The notes: generated by a model from the letters alone, not told the origin. A DNA stretch of 64,000 bases from DATEPR01 sp036273855 (GCA_036273855.1 DASUGU010000136.1:62001-126000); one strand, 5' to 3'; shown: positions 16,334 to 24,679, numbered from the stretch's first letter. A program made the numbers and translations.

Positions 16334-17464
16334 ATGCTCCGCAAGGTGACGGTTGACACCGAGCAGCAGACGGCAGCACGGACCGTGGTCGGGGTCCCCA
16401 AGGAGACGGCCGCCGGGGAACGCCGGGTCGCGCTCGTGCCCAAGGTGGTCGAGCGACTGGCCTCGGCCGGCGTCGACGTGGTCGTCGAGGCGGGCGCCGG
16501 GCTCGGCGCGCTGATCCCGGACGCCGAGTACGAACAGGCGGGCGCCACCATCGGCGACCCGTGGCCGTCGAACGTCGTGGTCAAGGTCAACCCACCGACC
16601 GAGGCCGAGATCGGCAAGCTGTCCGCCGGCGCCACGCTGATCGGCTTCCTCGCGCCACTGACCGGTCCGGAGACCATCGAGCGGCTGCGGTCGGCGGGCG
16701 TGACCGGCTTCGCCATGGAATCGGTGCCCAGGATCTCCCGCGCCCAGTCCATGGACGCGCTGTCCTCGCAGGCGAACGTCGGCGGCTACAAGGCGGTCCT
16801 GCTGGCCGCCGAACAGTCCACCCGGTTCTTCCCGATGCTCACCACCGCGGCCGGCACGGTGAAACCGGCCACCGTGCTGGTGCTCGGCGTCGGCGTCGCC
16901 GGCCTCCAGGCGCTGGCCACCGCCAAACGACTCGGTGCCCGCACCACCGGCTACGACGTGCGGCCCGAGGTCGCCGAACAGGTGCGCTCCCTGGGCGCCC
17001 AGTGGCTCGACCTGGGCATCGAGGCGGCCGGCGAGGGTGGCTACGCCCGCGCGCTGACCGACGAGGAACGGGCCGAGCAGCAGCGCAAGCTGACCGAGGC
17101 GACCAAGACCTTCGACGTGGTGATCACCACCGCCCTGGTGCCCGGCCGGCCGGCGCCCCGGCTGGTCACCGCGGAAGCCGTCGAGGGCATGAAGCCGGGC
17201 AGCGTCATCGTCGACATGGCCGGGGAGACCGGCGGCAACTGCGAACTCACCGAGCCGGGCCAGATCGTGGTGAAACACGACGTGACCATCGCGTCCCCGC
17301 TCAACCTGCCGGCCACCATGCCCGAACACGCCAGCGAGCTGTACGCGCGCAACGTGCTGGCACTGTTGCAACTCATGCTGCACGACGGCGCGCTCACGCC
17401 CGACTTCACCGACGAGGTGCTGGCGAAGTCGTGTGTCACACGGTCGTCTGACAAGGAGGCGTGA
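16334..17464 (+). CDS. pntAA: NAD(P) transhydrogenase subunit alpha, soluble part (alpha-1)
   Basis: The 376-residue NAD(H)-binding domain I of proton-translocating transhydrogenase resembles alanine dehydrogenase. Visible motifs are VGVPKETAAGERRVALVP near the N-terminus, MESVPRISRAQSMDALSSQ, the dinucleotide loop VLGVGVAGLQAL, and SVIVDMAGETGGN. It stops at domain I, so the alpha chain is split as in Rhodospirillum and many actinobacteria. AAGGAGG for the next gene lies inside its last codons. With PntAB and PntB it transfers hydride from NADH to NADP+ at the expense of the proton gradient. Regulation through the dyad at 16296-16322 is likely. Confidence 0.95.
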   Translation: MLRKVTVDTEQQTAARTVVGVPKETAAGERRVALVPKVVERLASAGVDVVVEAGAGLGALIPDAEYEQAGATIGDPWPSNVVVKVNPPTEAEIGKLSAGATLIGFLAPLTGPETIERLRSAGVTGFAMESVPRISRAQSMDALSSQANVGGYKAVLLAAEQSTRFFPMLTTAAGTVKPATVLVLGVGVAGLQALATAKRLGARTTGYDVRPEVAEQVRSLGAQWLDLGIEAAGEGGYARALTDEERAEQQRKLTEATKTFDVVITTALVPGRPAPRLVTAEAVEGMKPGSVIVDMAGETGGNCELTEPGQIVVKHDVTIASPLNLPATMPEHASELYARNVLALLQLMLHDGALTPDFTDEVLAKSCVTRSSDKEA

Positions 17465-17775
17465 TGTTCCTGGCCAATCTGGCGATCCTCGTGCTGGCCG
17501 GCTTCGTCGGCTTCGCGGTGATCTCCAAGGTGCCCAACACTTTGCACACCCCACTGATGTCGGGCACCAACGCCATCCACGGCATCGTGCTGCTGGGCGG
17601 CCTGATCGTGCTGGGCACCGCGGCCACCGGCGTGCTGGACAAGGTCCTGCTGGTGATCGCGATCGCCTTCGGCACCATCAACGTCGTCGGCGGCTTCCTG
17701 GTCACCGACCGGATGCTCGGCATGTTCAAGCGGAAGCCGGAAGTGCCGCAGCAGAAGGGTTCCGACGATGAATAG
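17464..17775 (+). CDS. pntAB: NAD(P) transhydrogenase subunit alpha, membrane part (alpha-2)
   Basis: The 103-residue product has three transmembrane helices: NLAILVLAGFVGFAVIS, GIVLLGGLIVLGTAATGV and LLVIAIAFGTINVVGGFLV. The conserved VPNTLHTPLMSGTNAIHGIV loop is typical of the PntA membrane segment. ATG 17464 is preferred because AAGGAGG lies four bases upstream; a GTG at 17461 would be too close. The last codons overlap the pntB start at 17768, so the three subunits are translated in tandem. Confidence 0.95.
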   Translation: MFLANLAILVLAGFVGFAVISKVPNTLHTPLMSGTNAIHGIVLLGGLIVLGTAATGVLDKVLLVIAIAFGTINVVGGFLVTDRMLGMFKRKPEVPQQKGSDDE

Positions 17776-19156
17776 TGTCATCGAGATCCTCTACATCGTC
17801 GCGTTCTCCCTGTTCATCTACGGCCTGATGGGCCTGACCGGGCCCAAGACGGCGGTGCGCGGCAACTGGATCGCCGCCGTCGGCATGGTCATCGCGATCA
17901 TCGCGACCCTGCTCACCCCCGGCGTGAGCAACTGGATCCTGATCGTGCTGGGCATCGTGCTCGGCGCACTGGTCGGCGTGCCCAGCGCGCGGCAGGTCAA
18001 GATGACCGCGATGCCGCAGATGGTGGCGCTGTTCAACGGCGTCGGCGGTGGCGCGGTGGCCCTGATCGCGTGGGTCGAGTTCCGCACCACGGACGACTAC
18101 GCGGGTTTGGCCGCCTACGTGCCGGTGACGTCGCTGCTCGCCGCGATCATCGGCTCGGTGTCGTTCTGGGGTTCGCTGGTGGCCTACGGCAAACTCCAGG
18201 AGGTGCTGCCCGGCCGGCCGATCAGCATCGGGTCGCAGCAGCAGTTGGCCAACCTCGCCCTGCTCGTCGCGGCCGTCGCCTGCGCGGTGGCGGTCGGCGT
18301 CGGCGTCAACTCGCAGCTGCTGATCATCGGCGTGCTGGTGTTCGCCGCGGCGCTCGGCCTGATGGTCGTGCTGCCCATCGGCGGCGCCGACATGCCGGTG
18401 GTGATCTCGCTGCTCAACGCGTGTACCGGCCTGTCCGCCGCGGCCACCGGACTGGCGCTGAACAACACGGCGCTGATCGTGGCCGGCATGATCGTCGGCG
18501 CGTCCGGTTCGATCCTGACCAACCTGATGGCCAAGGCCATGAACCGGTCCATCCCGGCCATCGTGGCTGGTGGCTTCGGCGGTGTGGTCGTCGCGGGCGC
18601 CGGTGGCGGCGACGCGACCGACAAGGTCGTCCGGCAGACCAGCGCGTCGGACGCGGCGATCCAGATGGCGTACGCCAACCAGGTGATCATCGTCCCCGGC
18701 TACGGCATGGCCGTCGCCCAGGCCCAGCACGCGGTCCGCGAGATGGCCAAACTGCTGGAGGACCGGGGCGTCGAGGTCAAGTACGCGATCCACCCGGTGG
18801 CCGGCCGCATGCCCGGCCACATGAACGTGCTGCTCGCCGAGGCCGACGTGCCCTACGACCAGTTGCGCGAGATGGACGACGTCAACGGCGAGTTCTCCCG
18901 TACCGACGTGGCCCTGGTCATCGGCGCCAACGACGTCACCAACCCGGCCGCCCGCACCAACCCCAGCTCGCCCATCCACGGCATGCCGATCCTCAACGTC
19001 GACGAGGCCCGCTCGATCATCGTGCTGAAGCGCTCGATGAACACCGGATTCGCCGGCATCGAGAACGACCTGTACTACGACGCCAAGACCGCGATGCTGT
19101 TCGGCGACGCCAAGTCGTCCGTCCAGGGAGTCACCGAGGAGCTGAAGGCCTTGTAG
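17768..19156 (+). CDS. pntB: NAD(P) transhydrogenase subunit beta
   Basis: The 462-residue product has about nine N-terminal transmembrane helices forming part of the proton channel, then an NADP(H)-binding domain III. Its signature stretches VIIVPGYGMAVAQAQHAVRE, KYAIHPVAGRMPGHMNVLLAE and VALVIGANDVTNPAAR are complete. Length is normal for the family. The gene ends in a 26-base convergent overlap with the alpha/beta hydrolase on the other strand. Confidence 0.95.
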   Translation: MNSVIEILYIVAFSLFIYGLMGLTGPKTAVRGNWIAAVGMVIAIIATLLTPGVSNWILIVLGIVLGALVGVPSARQVKMTAMPQMVALFNGVGGGAVALIAWVEFRTTDDYAGLAAYVPVTSLLAAIIGSVSFWGSLVAYGKLQEVLPGRPISIGSQQQLANLALLVAAVACAVAVGVGVNSQLLIIGVLVFAAALGLMVVLPIGGADMPVVISLLNACTGLSAAATGLALNNTALIVAGMIVGASGSILTNLMAKAMNRSIPAIVAGGFGGVVVAGAGGGDATDKVVRQTSASDAAIQMAYANQVIIVPGYGMAVAQAQHAVREMAKLLEDRGVEVKYAIHPVAGRMPGHMNVLLAEADVPYDQLREMDDVNGEFSRTDVALVIGANDVTNPAARTNPSSPIHGMPILNVDEARSIIVLKRSMNTGFAGIENDLYYDAKTAMLFGDAKSSVQGVTEELKAL

Positions 19157-19793
19157 CCGCGTACGCGTCGAGCCGGTCCGCCAGTGCGCGCGGCCGGCTC
19201 AGCGCGGGCGTGTGCCCGCCGTCGATCTCGTCCGGCGTGATACCCAGGCGTTCCCTGGCGACCCGGCGTTGGAATCCGGGCGGCAACAGGCGGTCGTCCC
19301 GGCAGAGCAGGACCTTCGTGGGCACGTCCGGCCAGGCCCGCAGCGGCGACGGCTCGCCCATCCTGGCTTCGGACTGGTTGCGGGACCGCGTGCGCGCCTC
19401 GGCCACCAGATCCGGTGGCACGTCCTGGTAGAACAGGTCGTCGTGCCGTTCCCGGGGCTCATCGGCGTACCGCGTGTCGGCCCAGTAGTCGGCGGGTGCC
19501 TCGCCCGGCGCCGGAATCATGGGCGCGACCAGGACGAGCAGCGTCACCGGCAGCCGGTCGCAGACCAGCGGGGCGACGAAACCGCCCAGCGACTGCGCGA
19601 CCACGACCAGATCGGTCCGGTCACCGGCGGCCGCGACCACCGCGTCGGCGTACTCGGCCAGCCCGGCCGAGTCGTCGTCACAGGGCAGATCCGGAGCCAC
19701 GGTGTCATGGCCGCGTTCCCGCAGCTCGGCCGCCACCAGATGCCAGTACCAGCCGACGTCCCCGGCGCCCGGGATGAACACGAACGTGGCCAT
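19131..19793 (-). CDS. Alpha/beta hydrolase
   Basis: The 220-residue product starts MATFVFIPGAGDVGWYWHLV, with an oxyanion-hole loop of the PGAG type, and has a nucleophile elbow AQSLGG near residue 67 in which Ala replaces the first Gly of GxSxG. The catalytic acid probably lies in LLCRDDRLLPP and the His in IDGGHTPALSRP. Small hydrolases of this type include esterases and plant-type methylesterase relatives; the substrate is not predictable. The 3' end overlaps pntB by 26 bases. The DinB-like gene upstream on the same strand ends six bases before its start. Confidence 0.88.
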   Translation of the reverse strand: MATFVFIPGAGDVGWYWHLVAAELRERGHDTVAPDLPCDDDSAGLAEYADAVVAAAGDRTDLVVVAQSLGGFVAPLVCDRLPVTLLVLVAPMIPAPGEAPADYWADTRYADEPRERHDDLFYQDVPPDLVAEARTRSRNQSEARMGEPSPLRAWPDVPTKVLLCRDDRLLPPGFQRRVARERLGITPDEIDGGHTPALSRPRALADRLDAYAATRPSAPR

Positions 19794-19799
19794 GGCGTC

Positions 19800-20294
19800 C
19801 TACGTCCCCCGGCTGCCGTCGAGCGTCTCCCGGATGATGTCGGCGTGGCCGGCGTGCCGGGCGGTCTCCTCGATCATGTGCAGCAGCACGTAGCGCAGGT
19901 TGGCGTCGATGATGTCGGTCCGGGCGCAGGCCCGGTCGAGTTCCATGCCGTCGACGATCTCCCGGGACACCTGCGCCGCCGCCTCGTAGCGGGCCACCAG
20001 CAGCTCGACCGTGTCCCCGTCGTCGACGACGAAGTCCTGGTCGGGGATCGGTGACCGTTGCTCCGGCCAGCCGTCCGGGAGGGCGTGCCCGGCGAGGATG
20101 CACTGGAACCACCGGGCCTCCCACACCGCCGAGTGCTTGAGCAGGCCCAGCAGCGACAGCGAGCTGACCGTCGGCGCCCGGCGCGCGTCGGCGTCGCTGA
20201 CGCCCCGTGCCTTCCTGATCAGCGTGTCCCGCTGCTTGTCCAGGAAGCTGGTCAGGGCATCGCGCTCGTTCGACGTGGAGAGCTCGACCGCCAC
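19800..20294 (-). CDS. DinB family protein (DUF664-like)
   Basis: The 164-residue product begins MAVELSTSNERDALTSFLDKQ at GTG 20294. This start avoids overlap with the divergent TMEM175 gene, which a longer frame to 20345 would cause. The bundle carries candidate metal ligands in LLKHSAVWEARWF and in the C-terminal LLHMIEETARHAGHADIIRE, the DUF664 signature. Members are putative thiol-dependent transferases. It probably shares a transcript with the downstream alpha/beta hydrolase. Confidence 0.82.
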   Translation of the reverse strand: MAVELSTSNERDALTSFLDKQRDTLIRKARGVSDADARRAPTVSSLSLLGLLKHSAVWEARWFQCILAGHALPDGWPEQRSPIPDQDFVVDDGDTVELLVARYEAAAQVSREIVDGMELDRACARTDIIDANLRYVLLHMIEETARHAGHADIIRETLDGSRGT

Positions 20295-20343
20295 GCCGCG
20301 CACAGTACAGAAAGCCCCGCGACCTGTGGCAACGTATGCAGCC

Positions 20344-21009
20344 ATGACGAGCGAGGAGCAGGAGCCGACCAGTCACCCGTCCGGGTACACGGAGGGCGAG
20401 CTCGAGGTGCGCTCACTCGCCGTGGAGCGCCTGACGTTCTTCGCCGACGCCGTGGTGGCCATCGCGATCACGCTGCTGGCGTTGGATCTGCCGGTGCCGC
20501 AGGGGGACACGAACTCGCAGATCTGGCACGACATCCTGGCCCACCGGGACGAGTATCTGGCGTTCGCGATCAGCTTCATGGTGATCTCCGCGCACTGGCG
20601 GGGCCACCACGCCGTCTTCCGCTACGTCACCTATCTGGACGGCCGCCTCTCCGGCCTCACCATGGGATGGCTGTTCTTCCAGGTGGTGACGCCGTTCGCG
20701 ACGAGGGTGATCACCGGAGACGGCGCGTTCCAGTTCCGGTTCTACTTCTACGTGCTGGTGCAGATCGGCGCGTTCGTGTTGTTCACCCTCATGGTCCGCG
20801 AGATCGAGACCCGGCACCTGTACCGGAACGACACGCCGGCCCACATGTTCCGGCACATCTACGTCCGGGAACTCGGCATGGCGACCGGCTTCCTCATCTC
20901 GCTGCCGGTGGCGTTGTTCACCGGATGGGCCTACGCCTGTTGGGCGGCCGGTCCGCTGGCGGTCAACGCGTACCGTCGGGTGCGCGGCCGGCTGCCGTTC
21001 GACGAGTGA
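20344..21009 (+). CDS. TMEM175-family (DUF1211) potassium channel-like protein
   Basis: The 221-residue product has a short hydrophilic N-terminus followed by RLTFFADAVVAIAITLLALD, the selectivity-filter helix signature of TMEM175/DUF1211, in which FSDAVxAI is conserved (FADAVVAI here). About six transmembrane helices follow. Bacterial relatives form tetrameric cation channels, weakly potassium selective. It is divergent from the DinB-like gene and its 3' end overlaps the convergent transporter gene by 46 bases. ATG 20344 was chosen because homology starts soon after it. Confidence 0.88.
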   Translation: MTSEEQEPTSHPSGYTEGELEVRSLAVERLTFFADAVVAIAITLLALDLPVPQGDTNSQIWHDILAHRDEYLAFAISFMVISAHWRGHHAVFRYVTYLDGRLSGLTMGWLFFQVVTPFATRVITGDGAFQFRFYFYVLVQIGAFVLFTLMVREIETRHLYRNDTPAHMFRHIYVRELGMATGFLISLPVALFTGWAYACWAAGPLAVNAYRRVRGRLPFDE

Positions 21010-22348
21010 CCAGATCGGCGGCGTAGGCCACGATTCCGGCGGCCAGGAACGAGAACAGCGACGCGCTCATCCAGCTCTGCGCGCTGAAGTGCAGCCAGCG
21101 CGCCACGTGCTCCCAGAACGTCGACCACACGCCCACGCCCCCCGGGTTGATCAGCTGGTACACGGCCAGCCCGACCAGCCAGGCGACGAGCATGCCCCAC
21201 CGGGACTTCGCCCGCGCCGACACGTCCCAGTGCGCCGACCGGCCGGCCAGGAAGTAGTCCGCCGCGAGCACACCGAACAGCGGCACGAACACCGAGCCGA
21301 TCAAGGTGAGGAAGTTGACGTAGTTGTCGATGTTCAGCACGAGGGCCAGCACGGTGGTCAGCGCACCGATCCCGACCGTGAGCACCCTGCGGTCGGCCTT
21401 GGGGAACAGGTTCTGCACCGACACGCCGGTGGAGTAGACGTTGGTGAACGACTGGTCCACCTCACGCACCACCAGGATCGCGAAGAACACCGCGCCCAGC
21501 GGCACCGCGAGGAACGGCTGGAACGAGTTGGCCTCGTCACCGTTCACGTTGGCCAGCGCGAGCAGGCCGATCACGTAGCACAGGATCTGGGTCACCGAGT
21601 AGCCGACGGTGGCGGCGGCGAACGCGCTGCCGCTGCTGCGGGAGTGCCGCGAGTAGTCCGACGCCACCGGGATCCACGACACGGCGACGGCCAGCGCCGC
21701 GTCCGACCCGGCCCAGAAGCCGCGCCACGAACCGTTCGTCAGGTTCGGCAGCGGGTGCCGCAGGATCTGCACGAACAGGTAGATCATCGCGATCGCCACC
21801 GCGACGGTGACGTACCGGCGTAACAGCCGCACCGAGCCCAGCGGCCGGATCGTCAGGGCCGTGGTGATCGCGCCGGCGATCAGCACGTACACCCATTTCG
21901 GGCCGCCGTGGAACAGCGCCTGCGCGCCCTGCGTGATCACGATCAGCTCGAAGGTGCCCCAGCCGACCAGTTGCAGCACGTTGAGCAGCGTCGGCAGGTA
22001 GGACAGCCGGCCGCCGAACAGGCCGCGCAGCACCACCATCGCGGGCGCCGACGTGCGCGCACCGGGGATCGCGGACAGCCCGACCATCACGCTGCCCAGC
22101 ACGGTGCCGACGACGGTGGCCACGATGGCGGCGACGATGGACAGTTGCGGCACGTTGGGCGGTTGCAGCACCGTGAACGCGCCGACGAAGCCGAGCAGGC
22201 TCACGCCGAGGTTGGCCCACAGCGCTCCCTGGTCGGTGAATCCCAACACTTTCGGGGTCGGCCCGGCCAGGGTGGTGGCCACCTCGGCGTGCTCGCGCGG
22301 GCGGGCGTCGTCGGGCCGGACATCGTCGGACTTGGTGGAGACGCTCAT
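20963..22348 (-). CDS. cytX: NCS1-family transporter, probable hydroxymethylpyrimidine permease (CytX type)
   Basis: The 461-residue product has about 12 transmembrane helices, with the NCS1 hallmark TDQGALWANLGVSLLGFVGA near residue 40, GWGTFELIVITQGAQAL and VASDYSRHSRSSGSAF in the fourth quarter. Cytosine permease-like NCS1 proteins cannot be separated by sequence alone. The upstream thiamin pyrophosphate riboswitch, however, assigns this one to uptake of a thiamin precursor such as hydroxymethylpyrimidine. The ribosome site GGGAGA (22356-22361) is the 3' arm of the riboswitch P1 stem, giving direct translational control. The 3' end overlaps the convergent TMEM175 gene. Confidence 0.88.
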   Translation of the reverse strand: MSVSTKSDDVRPDDARPREHAEVATTLAGPTPKVLGFTDQGALWANLGVSLLGFVGAFTVLQPPNVPQLSIVAAIVATVVGTVLGSVMVGLSAIPGARTSAPAMVVLRGLFGGRLSYLPTLLNVLQLVGWGTFELIVITQGAQALFHGGPKWVYVLIAGAITTALTIRPLGSVRLLRRYVTVAVAIAMIYLFVQILRHPLPNLTNGSWRGFWAGSDAALAVAVSWIPVASDYSRHSRSSGSAFAAATVGYSVTQILCYVIGLLALANVNGDEANSFQPFLAVPLGAVFFAILVVREVDQSFTNVYSTGVSVQNLFPKADRRVLTVGIGALTTVLALVLNIDNYVNFLTLIGSVFVPLFGVLAADYFLAGRSAHWDVSARAKSRWGMLVAWLVGLAVYQLINPGGVGVWSTFWEHVARWLHFSAQSWMSASLFSFLAAGIVAYAADLVTRRTAAGRAPDGTR

Positions 22349-22355
22349 CGCCGAA

Positions 22356-22443
22356 TCTCCCTACGCCGGCATTACCCGGTCAGGTTCCAGCGGTCGACGG
22401 CGCTCTCAGCCGTCCTCTCAGCCCGGTAGCCCGAGCTCCCGCG
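22356..22443 (-). promoter_or_regulatory. TPP (thi-box) riboswitch
   Basis: Read on the minus strand, the segment contains the conserved thi-box blocks in order: GGGCTGAGAGG (22415-22425 region), a variable P3 stem (GACGGC ... GCCGTC), and CTGGAACCTGACCGGGTAATG running into CCGGCGTAGGGAGA. The last block holds the cytX ribosome site, eight bases before the ATG. Ligand-bound folding would pair it and shut translation. The identity is clear from the CUGAGA and the ACCUGA...GGxUAAUGCC...GCGUAGGGA cores. Confidence 0.95.
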
Positions 22444-22518
22444 TATTGACGTGTACGGGCACCACCGTAGGCCGCCGCGCCGGGCGGGTAAAGGGCCGTC
22501 CTGTGTAACATCAACGCA

Positions 22519-22539
22519 TGAACAGGTATTCATCTGTTC
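22519..22539. promoter_or_regulatory. Putative metal-responsive operator before the CDF gene
   Basis: GAACAG-N8-CTGTTC (22520-22525 and 22534-22539) is a perfect dyad embedding TGAA-N6-TTCA, close to ArsR/SmtB-type sites. TAACAT at 22506-22511 could be the -10 box, putting the operator over the transcription start. It lies in the leader if translation starts at GTG 22563. Confidence 0.45.
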
Positions 22540-22562
22540 TTGGGTTGTGGGAGGGAGGGCGT

Positions 22563-23438
22563 GTGTCCGACCGGCACGACGAGGCGGCCGACCGGGCCGC
22601 GGCGCACCGGGCGATCGTGATCTCTGCCGTCGGACTGGCCGCCACCGGACTGGCCGAACTGGCTGTCGCACTGATCACGGGATCGGTGGCACTGCTGGGT
22701 GATGCGTTGCACAACCTGTCGGACGTGTCCACGTCGGCGGTCGTCTTCGTCGGCTTCCGGATCTCCCGCCGGCCGCCATCGCCCAGCCATCCCTACGGCT
22801 ACGAGCGGGCCGAGGATCTGGCCGGACTGGGTGTGGCGCTGGTGATCTGGCTCAGCGCGGTCTTCGCGGGCATCGAGAGCTACCGCAAGCTCGTCGGCCA
22901 CGACACCACCCATCAGGTCGGCCTGGGGATCGCCGCGGCCGCGGTGGGCATCGTCGGCAATCAGGTCGTGGCCGCCTACAAGCGCCGGGTCGGCCGCCGC
23001 ATCGGGTCGGCCACGCTGCTCGCGGACGCCCGGCATTCCTGGTTGGACGCGTTGTCGTCGGCCGGCGCGCTGGTCGGCCTGGTGTTGGTGGCGTTCGGGC
23101 AGCGCTGGGGCGATCCCGTGGCCGGACTCGCGGTGACGCTGTTCATCGTGCACGTCGGCTACGAGGTGACCCGCGAACTGGTGGACCGGCTGATGGACGG
23201 CGTAGACCCCGACGTGGTCGACGCGGCCCGCCGGGCCGCCGAAGCCGTGCCGGGTGTGTCGGCCGTGTCGGTCCGTGGCCGCTGGACGGGACGCACGCTG
23301 CGCCTGCGGCTGTCCGCCGCACTGCCGGGCACCGTGGCGCTGAGCCAGGCCGACGCCGTGACCGCGGCGGTCGAGGCAGCCGTGTTCGACGCGGTGCCGG
23401 ACGCCCGTTCGGTGCGCTGCTCGGCCCGATCGGCCTGA
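22563..23438 (+). CDS. Cation diffusion facilitator (CDF) metal/proton antiporter
   Basis: The 291-residue product has six transmembrane helices, with the CDF metal-site motif ALLGDALHNLSDVSTS in helix 2 (H-x3-D) and ADARHSWLDALSSAG in helix 5. The C-terminal cytosolic domain is shorter than in YiiP. Members export zinc, cobalt, iron or manganese. GTG 22563 is chosen over ATG 22518 because GGGAGGGA immediately precedes it and the 5' part holds a candidate operator. No ArsR/SmtB regulator is adjacent. It ends before a shared hairpin terminator. Confidence 0.9.
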   Translation: MSDRHDEAADRAAAHRAIVISAVGLAATGLAELAVALITGSVALLGDALHNLSDVSTSAVVFVGFRISRRPPSPSHPYGYERAEDLAGLGVALVIWLSAVFAGIESYRKLVGHDTTHQVGLGIAAAAVGIVGNQVVAAYKRRVGRRIGSATLLADARHSWLDALSSAGALVGLVLVAFGQRWGDPVAGLAVTLFIVHVGYEVTRELVDRLMDGVDPDVVDAARRAAEAVPGVSAVSVRGRWTGRTLRLRLSAALPGTVALSQADAVTAAVEAAVFDAVPDARSVRCSARSA

Positions 23439-23465
23439 CGAGGTCGGATCGGACGTCGGTCGTCA

Positions 23466-23504
23466 CCGGCAGGCTTGCGCAGGTGTGGCACGCAAGCCCG
23501 CCGG
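23466..23504. terminator. Hairpin terminator between convergent genes
   Basis: CCGGC-A-GGCTTGCG (23466-23479) pairs with CGCAAGCC-C-GCCGG (23491-23504): 13 base pairs with one A/C mismatch and an 11-base loop. It lies between the CDF gene stop and the convergent lipoprotein gene stop at 23558. Confidence 0.65.
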
Positions 23505-23557
23505 GACATTCGCCATGACGATCGCGGCCCTGTCGGCGGCCAGGGCGTCAGGCCCTG

Positions 23558-24256
23558 TCACGCATTGCCTGCGCCGGGCTTGATGGTCTGTACACGCAAC
23601 TGAGGGCTCGGCGGGTTGCCCGCACAGCCGCGCCCGGTCTGCGCGATGAACATCGACGCGGTCGAGTCCGGCGGGTAGACGCGGAATCCGCGGGTGGCCG
23701 TCGGCTTGCACGTCGCCGCGTCGAACACGTCGATGTCGGTCTCGGAGATGACCGCCGAGGCGACCTGACCGGGGTGCAACGTGATCTGGGCGCCCTTCGC
23801 CCCGTCCCGCACCGCCGGTGCGCCCACCTGCGTGCCCTTGTCACCGGTCACATAGGACACTCCGGGGAAGCCGACGATCACGCAGTTGCTCTTGCTGACG
23901 TTGGTGAACCGTAGGGCCTGGAAGAAGTGGCCCGCCGCGCCGTCGCTCTCGCTGAGCGACAGCTTGAGGTTGGCCGGCTTGCACTCCCCGGTATGGCCCG
24001 CGCCCGGCTCGCCACCGCCACCACCGGCGGCCGCCGGTGACGTGGTGGCCGCCGCCGTGCTCGACGGCGGCTCGGCGACCGTCGTGGACGTCACCGGGAC
24101 GAACGTGGCACCCCCGGCGCCCGACGCGGCGCCGGACGGGGTGAGCGAGGCGCCTCCGGTGGCCTGGCCCTGTCCGTTGCACCCGGCCAGCACCAGTGCC
24201 GCCACAGCCCCCGTGGTCAGCAGCGCGGCGCGGGCCGCGATACGTGGAATCCTCAT
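23558..24256 (-). CDS. DUF4232-like secreted lipoprotein
   Basis: The 232-residue product starts MRIPRIAARAALLTTGAV, and a lipobox LVLAGC gives lipidation at Cys about 26. A Gly/Ser/Thr/Ala-rich linker of about 70 residues follows, then a compact domain beginning ECKPANLKLSLSESDGAAGHF, typical of DUF4232 proteins, with conserved Cys residues (KSNCVIVGFPG, ATCKPT, GRGCAG) that may form disulfides. Family function is unknown. The start at 24256 is supported by GGAGG about 12 bases upstream (24268-24272). A longer frame upstream adds no homologous residues. Confidence 0.85.
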   Translation of the reverse strand: MRIPRIAARAALLTTGAVAALVLAGCNGQGQATGGASLTPSGAASGAGGATFVPVTSTTVAEPPSSTAAATTSPAAAGGGGGEPGAGHTGECKPANLKLSLSESDGAAGHFFQALRFTNVSKSNCVIVGFPGVSYVTGDKGTQVGAPAVRDGAKGAQITLHPGQVASAVISETDIDVFDAATCKPTATRGFRVYPPDSTASMFIAQTGRGCAGNPPSPQLRVQTIKPGAGNA

Positions 24257-24489
24257 CTCTGCAACGCCTCCAGACGTTCCCCGACTTGCTGGATGACCTG
24301 TCCGGAGGACGTCATACCCCCGCGTCAGGTTGCTTATACACGGCAAACCGGATGTTCACCGTTCAACATTGACCAATCGGGTGACGTCGTGACCAGGTGT
24401 GGTTCGTTTCCGGCAGAACAAATCACGTTGCGCGGGAGGCCGGGAGGTTCCTAGGCTCGGCGGTACACGAGAGAGGAGGTGGTCCACAG

Positions 24490-24528
24490 TTGTATAGCAA
24501 CGGGACTCGTGAGGTGGCTGTCCGCTAG
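24490..24528 (+). CDS. Putative 12-codon peptide with strong ribosome site
   Basis: TTG 24490 is preceded at nine bases by GAGGAGGT (24473-24480), the best ribosome site in the window, and opens a frame ending at TAG 24528. The predicted peptide is (M/L)YSNGTREVAVR. It lies 33 bases after a promoter-like -10 box and is followed only by a hairpin at 24611-24679. It could be a regulatory leader peptide, a small protein or part of a small RNA. Coding is not proven. Confidence 0.35.
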   Translation: MYSNGTREVAVR

Positions 24529-24610
24529 GACGCCCCAACGAAATTGATCGCCGAATCTCTCGTCGACCTATGGTCGGACGGGTGTCCCGGCGAATACTAG
24601 GCAGTCACCC

Positions 24611-24679
24611 GACCCCCGGGACTTCCGAGCCTTGTCCAGCTCGGGCCCACGTTGACGGCGTGGGAGTCGCCCGGGGGTC
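24611..24679. terminator. Branched hairpin downstream of the ABC exporter operon
   Basis: GACCCCCGGG (24611-24620) pairs with CCCGGGGGTC (24670-24679), enclosing a second perfect stem CCCACG/CGTGGG (24646-24651 and 24659-24664). It follows the stop of the minus-strand permease gene at 24698 and also lies downstream of the plus-strand mini-frame, so it may end transcripts from both sides. Confidence 0.55.

Noticed and set aside
24356..24538. A 60-codon minus-strand frame in the gap before the lipoprotein gene
   Set aside because: It has no ribosome site or recognisable domain, and it runs antisense to the promoter-like elements and the 12-codon frame.
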